NCBI GenBank assembly: GCA_048267305.1
Contig: JBLWXT010000019.1
Location: 8,302-72,301, forward strand
Length of the DNA stretch: 64,000 nucleotides
Direction of reading: 5' to 3'
Source: Owenweeksia sp048267305
GTDB lineage: Bacteria > Bacteroidota > Bacteroidia > Flavobacteriales > Schleiferiaceae
The notes under the pieces were generated by a model. The model saw nothing but the letters and a program-made list of their open reading frames with translations, searched no databases and had not been told where the DNA came from. Shown here piece by piece: positions 53,793 through 63,879 of the stretch. The first letter of the stretch is position 1. Each line of letters opens with the position of its first letter. A program made the position numbers and the translations under genes.

Positions 53793-54779
53793 CTAAAATT
53801 TAGGACAAGTTATTGCCTTATTCACAGGTCTTTTTGTCCTACATGGGAATTGGTAGGATAATGAGATTTCGTGAGCCCCTCCAAGATTGTTGGCAATGGA
53901 AGAGATAGTAATGTCGTAGCTATAGCCTATTTTCCAGGCATTTCCGGTAGGAGCATAGCCCAGCAGAACTACAATGGCATCGGGATTAACGGTACTTGTT
54001 CTAAGGCCTAAACCACCACTGACAGGTCCGCGATTAAATGCAGTGCTAATGGTAAGTTGGTCATAAGGACCTTGCAATTGGTAAACAATGTTTGGAAGAA
54101 GATAGTTTTGTAGCTCGTTGTGCAGACGCTGTCTCCCCAAAGGAATGGTAAATCCTGCCTCGGCAGTGATTTTCATAGGTAGTTTGGAGGTGCGGTAAAA
54201 ACTTTCATCAGGTTGAGTAAGGTGGTGTACAGAGGCTCCGATGTAAAATTTCTCAGTAAAACCGAGCATGCCAACGCTTACATCCAAATGGGTATTGGTG
54301 TTGTTGCCGGGAGGTACCTCATTAGTTGATTTTACAAAACCGTAAAAAGGTTCAATTTGATCTGGGAAGGTGAATCCATCAAAATTTAATGCTCTCTGAC
54401 GCAGTGTTGCCTGAAATCCCGCAAGCACTGTAAACTTTCGCGTTACTTTAAGGTGATAGGAGTATATCCCGCTGATTTCAGTGGCACTAAGTGCTCCACC
54501 ACCAGCTTCATCACGCATTATTAGTAAACCTAATCCACCATTGAGGTTATCTACGTATTGATCGTAGGACCCGGAAAATGTTTGGTAAACATTATTGAGT
54601 ACAGGATATTGGTTTCTGTAATTGAGGGTTACTCTTGGACACTTGCTCACACCAGCAAAGGCAGGGTTCAGATACAATGGGTTAGCATAGTACTGAGTAA
54701 AGTGCGCATCCTGCCCAGAGGCAGAAAAACCCAAGCTGATAAAGACAAATGATAAGAGAGTTAGTTTAATTTCTTTCAT
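53793..54779 (-). CDS. porP: PorP/SprF family T9SS protein
   Basis: A 328-aa outer-membrane protein. Signal peptide (ending SASGQ), then DAHFTQYYANPLYLNPAFAG, the family signature. β-strands run to the end, with a Cys-containing C-terminus (TCPKF). The start at 54779 was chosen because the longer ORF adds eleven residues before the signal peptide. It lies 35 bases upstream of gldJ, so probably one unit. Second PorP/SprF in the window; this one is in the core-T9SS neighbourhood, so it may be PorP itself, not an adhesin partner. Confidence 0.85.
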   Translation of the reverse strand: MKEIKLTLLSFVFISLGFSASGQDAHFTQYYANPLYLNPAFAGVSKCPRVTLNYRNQYPVLNNVYQTFSGSYDQYVDNLNGGLGLLIMRDEAGGGALSATEISGIYSYHLKVTRKFTVLAGFQATLRQRALNFDGFTFPDQIEPFYGFVKSTNEVPPGNNTNTHLDVSVGMLGFTEKFYIGASVHHLTQPDESFYRTSKLPMKITAEAGFTIPLGRQRLHNELQNYLLPNIVYQLQGPYDQLTISTAFNRGPVSGGLGLRTSTVNPDAIVVLLGYAPTGNAWKIGYSYDITISSIANNLGGAHEISLSYQFPCRTKRPVNKAITCPKF

Positions 54780-54948
54780 CCTAGGAAGGAGTTTCAAATG
54801 ACAATAATACAAAAAGTATAGAGTATCTGCTTACATTTATAATGTTCGTTCAAGATGACAAATATGGTATTTTTCTAAATATAATCACTATTCTCGCTGA
54901 AATTTGTCGCTGAACCTGAAATATTTAACGTTCACTAATTGATAGTAA

Positions 54949-54956
54949 TACATTTG
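54949..54956 (+). promoter_or_regulatory. -7 element of porU
   Basis: TACATTTG, 36 bases before the ATG at 54993. It lies downstream of an earlier in-frame ATG at 54939, which argues that 54993 is the true start. Confidence 0.5.
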
Positions 54957-54992
54957 CTTTTTTCACGTTTCATCTGCTCATCACCTATTTAC

Positions 54993-57900
54993 ATGAAAAT
55001 AAAACCGACCATTAGTTTGAGGCTGACTGTACTTCTTTTGTTATCAGTATTTTACGTTTCCAATGCTCAGCAGAGTGTTTCAGGCGAGATTTTTTGGAAG
55101 GATGCTGAAAATTCTTCTCAGGGAGGAGCTTACCCTGCGTTTGATCAAGGAGCTTATGATTTGGAAAATCCTTCTCTACCCAAAAAATGTGAAAATTTTG
55201 AAATTGGCCAGGCGGCAGCTGTTGCCTATGATGTTAATCTTACCAATATTCAGTACGTTTCGGTGCCCAAAGCAGAGGTTAATGCGTTAAAGGCATTGTC
55301 TTTAAGCAGCACTCCGGTGCTTGTACGAGGATTTGGGCAATCGAGAAATGGCAATGTGCTTTCTGTTTGCTTTTACCCCTATGTAAAACAAAATGGCCAG
55401 TTCCTAAAAGTAAAGTCTTACACGCTTACCATCAATGAAAATCCAGCGGCAGCTGCTCGTGCGGATGCAGTGCTGAAATCGAAAAAGGCCACTACCACGG
55501 CAAGCTCATCTGTTTTGGATGCAGAGGGATGGAATAAAATTGCCATTGAGAATACAGGTTTGTATAAAATCACTCCTGATTTTCTCTTGCAGAATGGAAT
55601 TACATCCACTACTGTAAATATTGATAAAATCAGGATTGTGGGAAATGGAGTGGGAATGTTGCCCGAGAAAGTTGGTGATTCGCGACCAGATGACCTGCAA
55701 GAGGTGCCTGTCCGCGTTTTTGACCAGAATAATGACGGGGTATTTAATGGTAGTGATTATGCCGTTTTCTTCGCCCGTGGCCCTCACACCTGGAAGTATA
55801 ATAGCGCAACTGATGTTTACGCTCATACCATTAATACTTATCGCGATAAGAATTTTTATTTCTTAACAATAAGTAATGGCAATACAGCTCCTGTAGTGGC
55901 AATGCCGGCTATATCTCAGCCAGCTACTGTTCAGGTAGATACTTATGATGATTATCAGTTTGTGGAAGATGAAAAGTACAACCTGGTAGGTACGGGCAGG
56001 CAGTGGTTTGGTGATGTGTTTGATTTTACATTGCAGTATAGCTATAGCTTCAGTTTTCCTAATATTGAAACTACAGAACCTGTGAGGCTTAGGGTGAGTG
56101 CCGGTGCACGTGCTTCATCGTCAAATACTTTCTTGAATGTTAAAAACGGTATAAGCCTTTTGCAGAGGATGGATTTTGATGCCTATGGAACGCATGAAAC
56201 AGCGTCTTATGTGCAGATTACAGACTCTGTAAAGTATTTCACCCCGGGCTCTTCGGGCGGGTTCAGTATTTTGCTTGAATACAACAATGCCGCTAACCCT
56301 TCCGGTGTGGCTTGGCTTGATTTTATCGAAATGCAAGTAGTGCGAAAGCTTACCTATGGTGGTGGAGTGTTGTTTTTTAGGGATGGATCAATTACAAATC
56401 CCGGGCAAATTGCTGAATATACTATTGCCAATGCCAGCAACGATATGGTGGTTTGGGATGTTACGGATCAAAACAATATTAGAGCCATGGCAACCACTTT
56501 TGCCAATAATCAACTAACATTTAAAGCTAATGCCGATGAGCTTAGGGAGTATGTAGCCTTTAGAGGTAATGCTTTTCCTGAACCTGAATTTATAGGAAAG
56601 GTGGCTCCTCAAAACTTACATGCCCTCGAAGCCAATGAGATGATTATAGTTACTCATCCAAAGTTTATGGCTGCAGCAGAAAGGCTAAGGGATTTTCATA
56701 TTAATGAAGATGGGATATCTACTATAGTGGTTACTACCGATCAGGTGTATAATGAGTATAGTAGTGGCGGGCAGGATATTGCTGCCATTCGTGACTTTGC
56801 CAGGCACAACTATGAGAAGGCCAGTGCTGCAGGTACCGAGTTTAATTACCTTCTTTTAATGGGTGATGCCTCCTATGATTACAAAGACATTATTGCCAGC
56901 AACAGTAATTATGTTCCCGTATGGGAGTCGCAAAGCTCATTGAACCTTGAAGTGTCGGCTATTACGGATGATTTTTACGGTTTTCTGGATTCTGCAGAGG
57001 GCTCCGGTTCCTTTTCAAATCAGATCATGGATGTCTCGGTGGGCAGGATTCCATGTTCTTCGCTGAGTCAGGCACAGGGTTATGTTGATAAGGTTCTGCA
57101 CTACTCCAGCGGCTCTCAGCGCTTTGGCGATTGGAGAAATCGCGTATTGCTGATGGCTGATGATTCAGACGAAGGCTGGGAGAGAATGTTTGTTACGAGT
57201 TCTGAGGAATTTGCCAATAAGATTTCAGCCGTCAGTAAATCTTTTAATATTGAAAAGATATACATGGACGCCTACGAGCAAGCAAGTACTACCGGAGGTG
57301 AAACTTACCCGGAGGCCAGTAATGATATGTTCAGAAAGGTACAGCAGGGTAATTTAATCACTAATTACATAGGGCATGGAGGAGAAATTGGTCTTTCATC
57401 GGAAAAACTCCTTGGACTTAAAGATGTAAACGGCTGGACCAATATTGATGCTATGCCGGTGTTTATGACTATCACCTGTGAGTTTACAAGGCTTGATGAT
57501 CCAAAGAGGCTATCTGCCGGAGAGCAGCTTTGCTTAAATCCTGATGGGGGAGCCATTGCCTTAATTTCAACTACCCGCGTGGTAGGGGCTACAACGGCCA
57601 TATCCTTAAACAGGGCTATCTTTAATACAATTTTTAAAAGACCTAATAACGAGCCTAAAACCCTCGGAAGCGTTGTTAAGGATGCCAAAAATGCGGAGGC
57701 TGCTGGAAGTACGCGACTCAAATTCTCTCTATTCGGAGATCCGGCTATTAAATTGGCTCTGCCTTACTATAACATGGTTATTAATGATGTTAACGAAAAA
57801 CCTGTTAGTCTGGGTGGGCTGGATACGTTACAGGCCTTATCCAAGGTTAAAATCACCGGGCAGGTAAATGATTTTGGCAATAATAAGATCAGCACATTTA

Positions 57901-58856
57901 ATGGCGTGGCAGATATCTCTGTTTATGATAAAGCCTCAAATCAGAAAACTAAGGTGAATGACGGTGTAGGTTCGCCAATACCGTTTACCGAAAGAAAAAG
58001 CCTTATTTATAAAGGAAAGGTAGAGGTGAAGGATGGCGACTTTCAATTTGAGTTTCTTGTGCCCAAGGATATCGCCTATCAGTTTGGCTTCGGTAAGTTT
58101 AGTATGTATGCCACCAATAGCGAAACGGATGCTGCCGGGTATTTTGATACCATTGTTATTGGAGGGTTTAATGATAATGCTGCCTCAGATGATGTGGGTC
58201 CTGTTGTTCAACTATATGTAAATGATGAGTCTTTTGTGCGTGGTGGTATAACCAATGAAAATCCCGAGCTCTATGCTGTAATCTCCGATTCATCCGGTAT
58301 TAATACCGTTGGTAATGGCATTGGTCATAATCTCGTAGCCATCCTTGATAACAATACTAGTGACTCCTATATTATTAACGAGTATTACGAGTCTGACCTT
58401 AATAGTTACCAAAGTGGCACCGTGCGCTATCCATTTTATGATTTAGAGGAAGGAGAACACACATTGAAGATTAAGGTATTTGATGTTTACAACAATGCCT
58501 CAGAGGCTGAAACAGAGTTTGTGGTGGCAGAGTCAGCTGATTTGGCACTAAAGCGGGTGTTGAATTATCCAAATCCGTTTACTACCTATACTGATTTTCA
58601 GTTTGAACACAATAGAGCAGACCAACCTCTGGAGGTGCAGGTACAGATATTTACCGTTTCCGGAAAGTTGGTGAAAACCATAAATCAGCTGGTGGTGTCA
58701 GAAGGTAACCGCGTGCAATCCAAGGTTACATGGAATGGATTGGATGATTATGGAGATAAGATTGGAAAAGGAGTTTACGTATATCGCGTTAAAATCCGTT
58801 CTCAATTAGACAATTCCACAGCAGACAAATACGAAAAGCTTGTTATTTTGCGTTAG
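54993..58856 (+). CDS. porU: PorU, T9SS C-terminal signal peptidase
   Basis: A 1287-aa gingipain-like (C25) cysteine protease of the cell surface that cuts T9SS sorting domains from cargo. Signal peptide ends SNAQQ. The catalytic domain spans about 540-910, with His795 in NYIGHGGE and Cys829 in TITCEFT. The C-terminal region is β-rich and ends in a FlgD-like/T9SS-type domain (YPNPFT...WNGLDDYGD...GVYVYRV). The start follows the -7 element. Adjacent to porV on the same strand and divergent from porP-gldJ, as in Flavobacterium. Confidence 0.95.
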   Translation: MKIKPTISLRLTVLLLLSVFYVSNAQQSVSGEIFWKDAENSSQGGAYPAFDQGAYDLENPSLPKKCENFEIGQAAAVAYDVNLTNIQYVSVPKAEVNALKALSLSSTPVLVRGFGQSRNGNVLSVCFYPYVKQNGQFLKVKSYTLTINENPAAAARADAVLKSKKATTTASSSVLDAEGWNKIAIENTGLYKITPDFLLQNGITSTTVNIDKIRIVGNGVGMLPEKVGDSRPDDLQEVPVRVFDQNNDGVFNGSDYAVFFARGPHTWKYNSATDVYAHTINTYRDKNFYFLTISNGNTAPVVAMPAISQPATVQVDTYDDYQFVEDEKYNLVGTGRQWFGDVFDFTLQYSYSFSFPNIETTEPVRLRVSAGARASSSNTFLNVKNGISLLQRMDFDAYGTHETASYVQITDSVKYFTPGSSGGFSILLEYNNAANPSGVAWLDFIEMQVVRKLTYGGGVLFFRDGSITNPGQIAEYTIANASNDMVVWDVTDQNNIRAMATTFANNQLTFKANADELREYVAFRGNAFPEPEFIGKVAPQNLHALEANEMIIVTHPKFMAAAERLRDFHINEDGISTIVVTTDQVYNEYSSGGQDIAAIRDFARHNYEKASAAGTEFNYLLLMGDASYDYKDIIASNSNYVPVWESQSSLNLEVSAITDDFYGFLDSAEGSGSFSNQIMDVSVGRIPCSSLSQAQGYVDKVLHYSSGSQRFGDWRNRVLLMADDSDEGWERMFVTSSEEFANKISAVSKSFNIEKIYMDAYEQASTTGGETYPEASNDMFRKVQQGNLITNYIGHGGEIGLSSEKLLGLKDVNGWTNIDAMPVFMTITCEFTRLDDPKRLSAGEQLCLNPDGGAIALISTTRVVGATTAISLNRAIFNTIFKRPNNEPKTLGSVVKDAKNAEAAGSTRLKFSLFGDPAIKLALPYYNMVINDVNEKPVSLGGLDTLQALSKVKITGQVNDFGNNKISTFNGVADISVYDKASNQKTKVNDGVGSPIPFTERKSLIYKGKVEVKDGDFQFEFLVPKDIAYQFGFGKFSMYATNSETDAAGYFDTIVIGGFNDNAASDDVGPVVQLYVNDESFVRGGITNENPELYAVISDSSGINTVGNGIGHNLVAILDNNTSDSYIINEYYESDLNSYQSGTVRYPFYDLEEGEHTLKIKVFDVYNNASEAETEFVVAESADLALKRVLNYPNPFTTYTDFQFEHNRADQPLEVQVQIFTVSGKLVKTINQLVVSEGNRVQSKVTWNGLDDYGDKIGKGVYVYRVKIRSQLDNSTADKYEKLVILR

Positions 58857-58880
58857 CCCAATCGTTATAACTAATAGTAC

Positions 58881-58888
58881 TATTTTTG
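58881..58888 (+). promoter_or_regulatory. -7 element of porV
   Basis: TATTTTTG, 19 bases before the porV ATG, in the 51-base gap after porU. It suggests porV can be expressed apart from porU. Confidence 0.45.
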
Positions 58889-58907
58889 CCCCCCTAATTA
58901 TTTTCTT

Positions 58908-60146
58908 ATGAAAAAAGGTTTCGCGCTGATCATTTTGACTCTGTTTTCAGCAAGCACCATAATAGCTCAGGCAACTTCCTTGAATCCTGATAATGCTTAC
59001 TATGAAGCTCTTCGTACCATATCTACTGCTGTTCCTATTATTTCCATTTCACCCGATTCCCGCTCTGGGGCCATGGGTGATGTAGGTGTTGCTACTTCGC
59101 CAGATGCGGCTTCATTGTTTTGGAACCCGGCTAAATTGGCCTTTTTGGAAGACGGAACAAGAACCCTTTCTCTCTCCTATACACCATGGTTGAATAAACT
59201 GGTGAATGATATTAACCTCGCATACCTGTCTTATGTATTTAAGATGGGAGATAATCAGGGTATGGGTATCGCTATGCGCTATTTTTCATTGGGAACTATC
59301 AATTTCAGGGATGAGCAGAATCAAAGTCTTGGTGATAAAAAACCCTATGAACTTGCCATTAATGGTGCGTATGCCCTAAAGCTGAACGACAATATGGGAT
59401 TGGCCGTTGGGCTTCGCTACATCTTTAGTGACCTTACCCAGGGGGTAATGGTGAATGGTGCAGAAACAAATCCTGGAAAATCCTTTGCCGCGGATCTTGG
59501 CTATTATTATAAGAGTCGTGAGTACAATATGGAAGGTGGTATGAAACAGGCAGCTTCCTTTGGAATAAATATTTCTAACGTTGGTGGTAAAATATCCTAT
59601 GGCAATGATGCCGATGCCGATTTTATTCCAACCAACCTGAGAGTTGGTGGAGGTTATCACCTGCGTATGGATGAGTACAATAGAATCTCATTCTATGTTG
59701 ATCTTAACAAGCTGTTGGTGCCAACACCGCCTATTCGCGAAGGAGATGAAAACTATACAGGAGACCCGAACAACAATGGACAGAATAATGATAGAAGCGT
59801 ACTGTTTGGAAAAGATGATGAGGTGAATTCCTTTCAGGGAATATTCCAGTCATTTAGCGATGCACCGGGAGGTGGAAGCGAGGAGTTGGAAGAAGTGCTT
59901 GTGAATGTTGGTGCAGAGTTTTGGTATGATAACCGTTTTGCATTGCGTGGAGGATATCAGTATGAAGATGCACAAAAAGGCGGACGCCAGTATTTTACTT
60001 TAGGGCTTGGTATTAAGTTCAATGTTTTTGGTTTGGATTTCGCTTACCTTATTCCTGCATCTGCCACAGTAAAAAGTCCTTTGGAAAACACGCTGCGCTT
60101 TTCACTTCTGTTTGATTTCGAAAACTTCTCCTCTCAGGACAAGTAG
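58908..60146 (+). CDS. porV: PorV, T9SS outer-membrane shuttle protein
   Basis: A 412-aa outer-membrane β-barrel of the FadL-like/PorV family. Signal peptide ends IIAQA; the characteristic SRSGAMGDVGVATSPDAASLFWNP motif begins near residue 52. Porin-like strands follow, with a C-terminal Phe-containing strand (LRFSLLFDFEN). PorV carries cargo from the SprA translocon to PorU for cleavage. It follows porU and precedes cdd with only 4 bases between, the common order in Flavobacteriales. Confidence 0.95.
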   Translation: MKKGFALIILTLFSASTIIAQATSLNPDNAYYEALRTISTAVPIISISPDSRSGAMGDVGVATSPDAASLFWNPAKLAFLEDGTRTLSLSYTPWLNKLVNDINLAYLSYVFKMGDNQGMGIAMRYFSLGTINFRDEQNQSLGDKKPYELAINGAYALKLNDNMGLAVGLRYIFSDLTQGVMVNGAETNPGKSFAADLGYYYKSREYNMEGGMKQAASFGINISNVGGKISYGNDADADFIPTNLRVGGGYHLRMDEYNRISFYVDLNKLLVPTPPIREGDENYTGDPNNNGQNNDRSVLFGKDDEVNSFQGIFQSFSDAPGGGSEELEEVLVNVGAEFWYDNRFALRGGYQYEDAQKGGRQYFTLGLGIKFNVFGLDFAYLIPASATVKSPLENTLRFSLLFDFENFSSQDK

Positions 60147-60150
60147 TTTA

Positions 60151-60630
60151 ATGGAGGTTCTTAAAAATCAGGTTGAACTCACCCGATATGATTCAGGGGA
60201 GATTTCAGAAGAATATCAAAATCTTATTCAGCATTCTCAGGATGCACTGGCAGGCAGCTATGCACCTTATAGTAATTTCCCGGTTGGAGCGGCTGTGCTT
60301 TTGGAGGATGGCGAAATAATAATAGGTTCTAATCAGGAGAATGCCGCCTATCCCTCGGGGCTTTGTGCCGAGCGCACCGCACTTTTCTTTACAGGAGCAT
60401 CTCGCCCCAAGGCAAAAATTAAGGCCATTGCTGTTGTTGTCCAAAATCCAATTGGCCGTTTCCCATTTCCATGTGGATCATGTTTACAGGTGATGTCTGA
60501 GTTTCAGGAAAAACAAAAAATACCCTATGACGTTTTGATGGTACACCCTAATACCGGAGAAGTACTTGTTAGCAAGGGTATCGAAAATCTGTTACCCTAC
60601 GCATTTAAGAAATCTCACCTTAGTAAATAG
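60151..60630 (+). CDS. cdd: Cytidine deaminase
   Basis: A 159-aa tetrameric-type cytidine deaminase that converts cytidine to uridine for pyrimidine salvage. Zinc ligands: Cys in SGLCAERTALF (the CAE form seen in the Bacillus subtilis enzyme) and two Cys in PCGSC. The start at 60151 begins right after the porV stop (4-base gap) and matches the N-terminal helix; the longer ORF overlaps porV. Co-transcribed with porV. Confidence 0.93.
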   Translation: MEVLKNQVELTRYDSGEISEEYQNLIQHSQDALAGSYAPYSNFPVGAAVLLEDGEIIIGSNQENAAYPSGLCAERTALFFTGASRPKAKIKAIAVVVQNPIGRFPFPCGSCLQVMSEFQEKQKIPYDVLMVHPNTGEVLVSKGIENLLPYAFKKSHLSK

Positions 60631-60704
60631 GTATTAAGCGGTTGACTTTGCGGAGTCTTTTGTTAAAGAATAGGACTTAGGGCATTTGTTGTCAAGGTTT
60701 TACA

Positions 60705-60729
60705 TTGGTTGACCAATTCTGTTAACCAA
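60705..60729. promoter_or_regulatory. Inverted repeat upstream of pdhA
   Basis: TTGGTT (60705-60710) and AACCAA (60724-60729) flank a centre that also forms a smaller dyad (TTGGTTGACCAA). It lies some 25 bases upstream of the -7 element of pdhA, a fair position for an activator or repressor site. Confidence 0.3.
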
Positions 60730-60754
60730 ACTCTCTACTTGTTACCTATTGTTA

Positions 60755-60762
60755 TAAATTTG
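60755..60762 (+). promoter_or_regulatory. -7 element of pdhA
   Basis: TAAATTTG, 28 bases before the pdhA ATG, with no good -33 element at the usual spacing. A weak -33 fits a promoter needing an activator, perhaps at the inverted repeat upstream. Confidence 0.45.
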
Positions 60763-60790
60763 TGGCCGTTCTATTTTAATTAAAGAGTAA

Positions 60791-61789
60791 ATGCCCAAAA
60801 AGAAAATTACCAAAGCCGTTTATCTAAAATGGTATGAGGATATGTTGCTTTGGAGAAAGTTTGAAGACAAATGTTCAGCTTTATACATTCAGCAAAAGAT
60901 CAGAGGATTTCTTCATTTATATAATGGACAGGAAGCGGTGTTGGCCGGATCTCTATTCGCCATGGAAAAAGGCGATAAGATGATTACCGCATATCGTAAC
61001 CATGTGCAGCCAATTGGCTTGGGTGAAGACCCCAGGAGAATAATGGCCGAGATGATGGGGAAAAAGACCGGAACCTCAAATGGTAATGGAGGCTCTATGC
61101 ACATGTTTTCTAAAGAACATCACTTTTATGGTGGACATGGCATAGTAGGTGGTCAAATTCCATTAGGTGCTGGTTTGGCTTTTGGTGATAAGTATAAAGG
61201 CGATAAGCACGTTACTCTTTGTTATATGGGTGATGGTGCGGTTAGGCAAGGTGCTTTTCATGAAACACTAAACTTGGCCATGCTTTGGAACTTACCGGTT
61301 GTCTTTGTTATTGAAAACAATGGTTACGCCATGGGAACCTCTGTAAAGCGTACCGCTAATCACGAGGATATCTGGAAACTCGGATTGGGATATGAAATGC
61401 CCTGCGCTCCGGTAGAAGGTATGGATCCTGTAAAAGTATATGAAGCCATGCAGGAAGCTGTGGACCGTGCCCGTAGTGGTGGCGGACCAACCTTGCTTGA
61501 GGTTAGAACATATCGTTACAAAGGCCACTCAATGAGTGATGCCCAGCATTACCGTACCAAGGATGAGGTGGCTCAGTATCAGGATCGCGATCCGATCTCC
61601 ATGGTGCTAAAGGTTATTGAAGACAAAAAGTACGCTTCCAAAAAAGAGTTGGAAGAGATAAATCAAAAAGTAAAGGATTTGGTTAATGAATGTGTGAAAT
61701 TTGGTGAAGAGTCAGATTTCCCGGAACCACAGGACCTCTACAAGAGTGTTTACTCTGAGGAAAACTATCCATTTATCAAAAATCATTAA
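60791..61789 (+). CDS. pdhA: Pyruvate dehydrogenase E1 component, alpha subunit
   Basis: A 332-aa thiamine-diphosphate enzyme subunit that decarboxylates pyruvate. The TPP motif begins GDGAVRQGAFHE and closes at VIENNGYAMGT; RYKGHSMSDAQHYRT carries the phosphorylation-loop-type region. It pairs with an E1 beta subunit, not in this window. 17 bases before pdhC, co-transcribed. Confidence 0.95.
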   Translation: MPKKKITKAVYLKWYEDMLLWRKFEDKCSALYIQQKIRGFLHLYNGQEAVLAGSLFAMEKGDKMITAYRNHVQPIGLGEDPRRIMAEMMGKKTGTSNGNGGSMHMFSKEHHFYGGHGIVGGQIPLGAGLAFGDKYKGDKHVTLCYMGDGAVRQGAFHETLNLAMLWNLPVVFVIENNGYAMGTSVKRTANHEDIWKLGLGYEMPCAPVEGMDPVKVYEAMQEAVDRARSGGGPTLLEVRTYRYKGHSMSDAQHYRTKDEVAQYQDRDPISMVLKVIEDKKYASKKELEEINQKVKDLVNECVKFGEESDFPEPQDLYKSVYSEENYPFIKNH

Positions 61790-61806
61790 AGAAAATACAG
61801 ACCAAC

Positions 61807-63048
61807 ATGGCTGAAGTAGTAAATATGCCCCGCCTTAGCGATACCATGGAAGAAGGTACCGTGGCCAAATGGCACAAAAAGGTAGGGGATAAAGTAAGTG
61901 AAGGAGATTTACTGGCAGAAATTGAAACCGACAAAGCTACTATGGACTTTGAGGCATTTCAGGAAGGAGTGCTTTTACATATAGGAGTTGAGGAAGGAGC
62001 AACGGCAGCTGTTGATTCCATTTTGGCCATTCTTGGCGAAAAAGGCGAGGATATAAGTAGTTACTTAAATAACGAAACTGCCTCAGCGGATAAGGAAGAT
62101 GTGGTGGAAGAGCCAGAATCTTCAGAAGCCGATAAAAAGGAAGATTCAACAAAAGATACAGGCACGGATGCAAAAGATGACAAACCCGTGTCAGATAGCT
62201 CCGGGCGTATTAAGGCTTCACCTTTGGCCAAAAAGCTTGCTGAAGATAAAGGCATAGATATTAAAAAGGTAAAAGGTACGGGAGAAGGAGGCCGTATCGT
62301 TAAAACGGATATCGAAAATTATAAGGAAAGTGCATCTTCATCTGTACAAACTATAATGGGTGCTGAGGATAGCTACGAAGAAGTGGCTGTATCTCAAATG
62401 CGGAAAACTATTGCCAAGCGTTTGGCAGAGTCTAAGTTTAGCGCACCACATTTCTACCTCACCCTCGATATAGATATGGATGCGGCAATCGCAGCAAGAA
62501 AGTCTATTAATGAAGTTGCCGAAACCAAAGTTAGTTTTAACGATTTGGTGTTAAAGGCAACTGCAGTGGCTCTCAAAAAGCATCCTAAGGTAAATTCAAG
62601 TTGGCTGGGAGATAAAATTCGCTATAATCATCATGTACATGTTGGTGTGGCCGTGGCCGTGGATGAGGGACTTTTAGTGCCCGTGATCCGAAATGCCGAT
62701 TTAAAAGGACTTAACACCATCAATGCCGAGGTGAAGGATTTTGCCGAAAAGGCTCGAAACAAGAAACTACAGCCGTCAGACTGGGAAGGGAATACGTTCA
62801 CCATTTCAAATCTGGGTATGTTCGGTATAGAGGAATTTACGGCTATCATTAACCCACCGGATAGTTGCATTCTTGCCATTGGTGCCATTAAACAGGTGCC
62901 CGTTGTTAAAAATGGAGCAGTAGTTCCTGGTAATGTAATGCGTGTAACCTTGAGTTGTGATCACCGTGTGGTGGATGGAGCTACAGGTTCGGCATTTTTA
63001 CAAACTGTAAAAGGTATCCTGGAAAACCCTCTGAGCTTGCTGTTGTAA
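61807..63048 (+). CDS. pdhC: Pyruvate dehydrogenase E2, dihydrolipoyl acetyltransferase
   Basis: A 413-aa E2 protein. One lipoyl domain (about 2-76) with lipoylated Lys43 in ETDKATM; an acidic Glu/Ser/Asp linker (about 90-135); the E1/E3-binding domain (about 138-175, ASPLAKKLAEDKG); and the catalytic acetyltransferase core with His386 in CDHRVVDGATG. It passes acetyl groups to CoA. A terminator follows at 63075. Confidence 0.96.
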   Translation: MAEVVNMPRLSDTMEEGTVAKWHKKVGDKVSEGDLLAEIETDKATMDFEAFQEGVLLHIGVEEGATAAVDSILAILGEKGEDISSYLNNETASADKEDVVEEPESSEADKKEDSTKDTGTDAKDDKPVSDSSGRIKASPLAKKLAEDKGIDIKKVKGTGEGGRIVKTDIENYKESASSSVQTIMGAEDSYEEVAVSQMRKTIAKRLAESKFSAPHFYLTLDIDMDAAIAARKSINEVAETKVSFNDLVLKATAVALKKHPKVNSSWLGDKIRYNHHVHVGVAVAVDEGLLVPVIRNADLKGLNTINAEVKDFAEKARNKKLQPSDWEGNTFTISNLGMFGIEEFTAIINPPDSCILAIGAIKQVPVVKNGAVVPGNVMRVTLSCDHRVVDGATGSAFLQTVKGILENPLSLLL

Positions 63049-63074
63049 TAATAAGTACTCCTATTATATATTGC

Positions 63075-63108
63075 AAAGCTCTCTCGACTAAGTCGAGGGA
63101 GCTTTTTT
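63075..63108 (+). terminator. Terminator of the pdhA-pdhC operon
   Basis: A 14-bp stem (63075-63088 with 63092-63105, including one G-T pair), 3-base loop, then a T-run. It lies 27 bases after the pdhC stop. Confidence 0.93.
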
Positions 63109-63128
63109 AATTTTAGAAAATTTGATTC

Positions 63129-63812
63129 ATGAAAAATGTAATTGTTACCGGAGCCAGCAAAGGTATTGGCTATTATACGGCATTGGAGTTTGCTAAGCAG
63201 GGGCATAAAGTGCTGGCCATAGCCAGAAATGAGGAATTGCTCAGGAAGTTGAAGGACGAATCGGAGGCCCCTGCCAATGTGCAGATATTAGCTCTTGATC
63301 TTGTTGATGATTATGATGTCAGCCAACTGATGAATACCTTTAGTCATATAGATGTGCTTATAAATAATGCAGGGGCATTAGTCAACAAGCCATTTGTAGC
63401 AATTACTCCTGATGAATTAAAGAGTGTTTATGATATAAATGTTTTTGCGCCATTTAAATTGACTCAAAAGCTGATCCCGCATTTTAGTCCTAAGGCACAT
63501 ATTATTAATATAGGAAGTATAGGTGGTGTTAATGGTACGCAAAAGTTCCCCGGACTCACATCATATAGTAGTAGTAAGGCAGCAATTTCTTGTTTGGCGG
63601 AATGTCTGCAGGCAGAATTTGAGGATTCTGAACTTGTTTTTAATAGTTTGGCTCTCGGTTCTGTCCAAACAATGATGCTTTCTCAGGCATTTCCAGGATA
63701 TCAAGCACCCGTTTCTCCGTCTCAAATGGCGAAATTCATAGTTAATTTTGCCTTTACTGCACCCGATATTATTCGGGGAAAGACCATTTCTGTTAGTCGA
63801 ACGAACCCCTAA
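63129..63812 (+). CDS. SDR family oxidoreductase
   Basis: A 227-aa short-chain dehydrogenase/reductase. NAD(P)-binding TGASKGIGYYTA at the N-terminus, NNAG, then the active-site Ser (GSIGG) and YSSSKAA with catalytic Tyr and Lys. The C-terminal part ends soon after, so this is the short classical form. Substrate unknown. It lies just after the pdh terminator, so separately transcribed; no promoter of its own was found. Confidence 0.92.
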   Translation: MKNVIVTGASKGIGYYTALEFAKQGHKVLAIARNEELLRKLKDESEAPANVQILALDLVDDYDVSQLMNTFSHIDVLINNAGALVNKPFVAITPDELKSVYDINVFAPFKLTQKLIPHFSPKAHIINIGSIGGVNGTQKFPGLTSYSSSKAAISCLAECLQAEFEDSELVFNSLALGSVQTMMLSQAFPGYQAPVSPSQMAKFIVNFAFTAPDIIRGKTISVSRTNP

Positions 63813-63879
63813 GTTGATTTTAATAAGCTGAAATAAAGGAAGTTGAATATTTTTCTTTAAAAACTTTATGAAAAGCATG

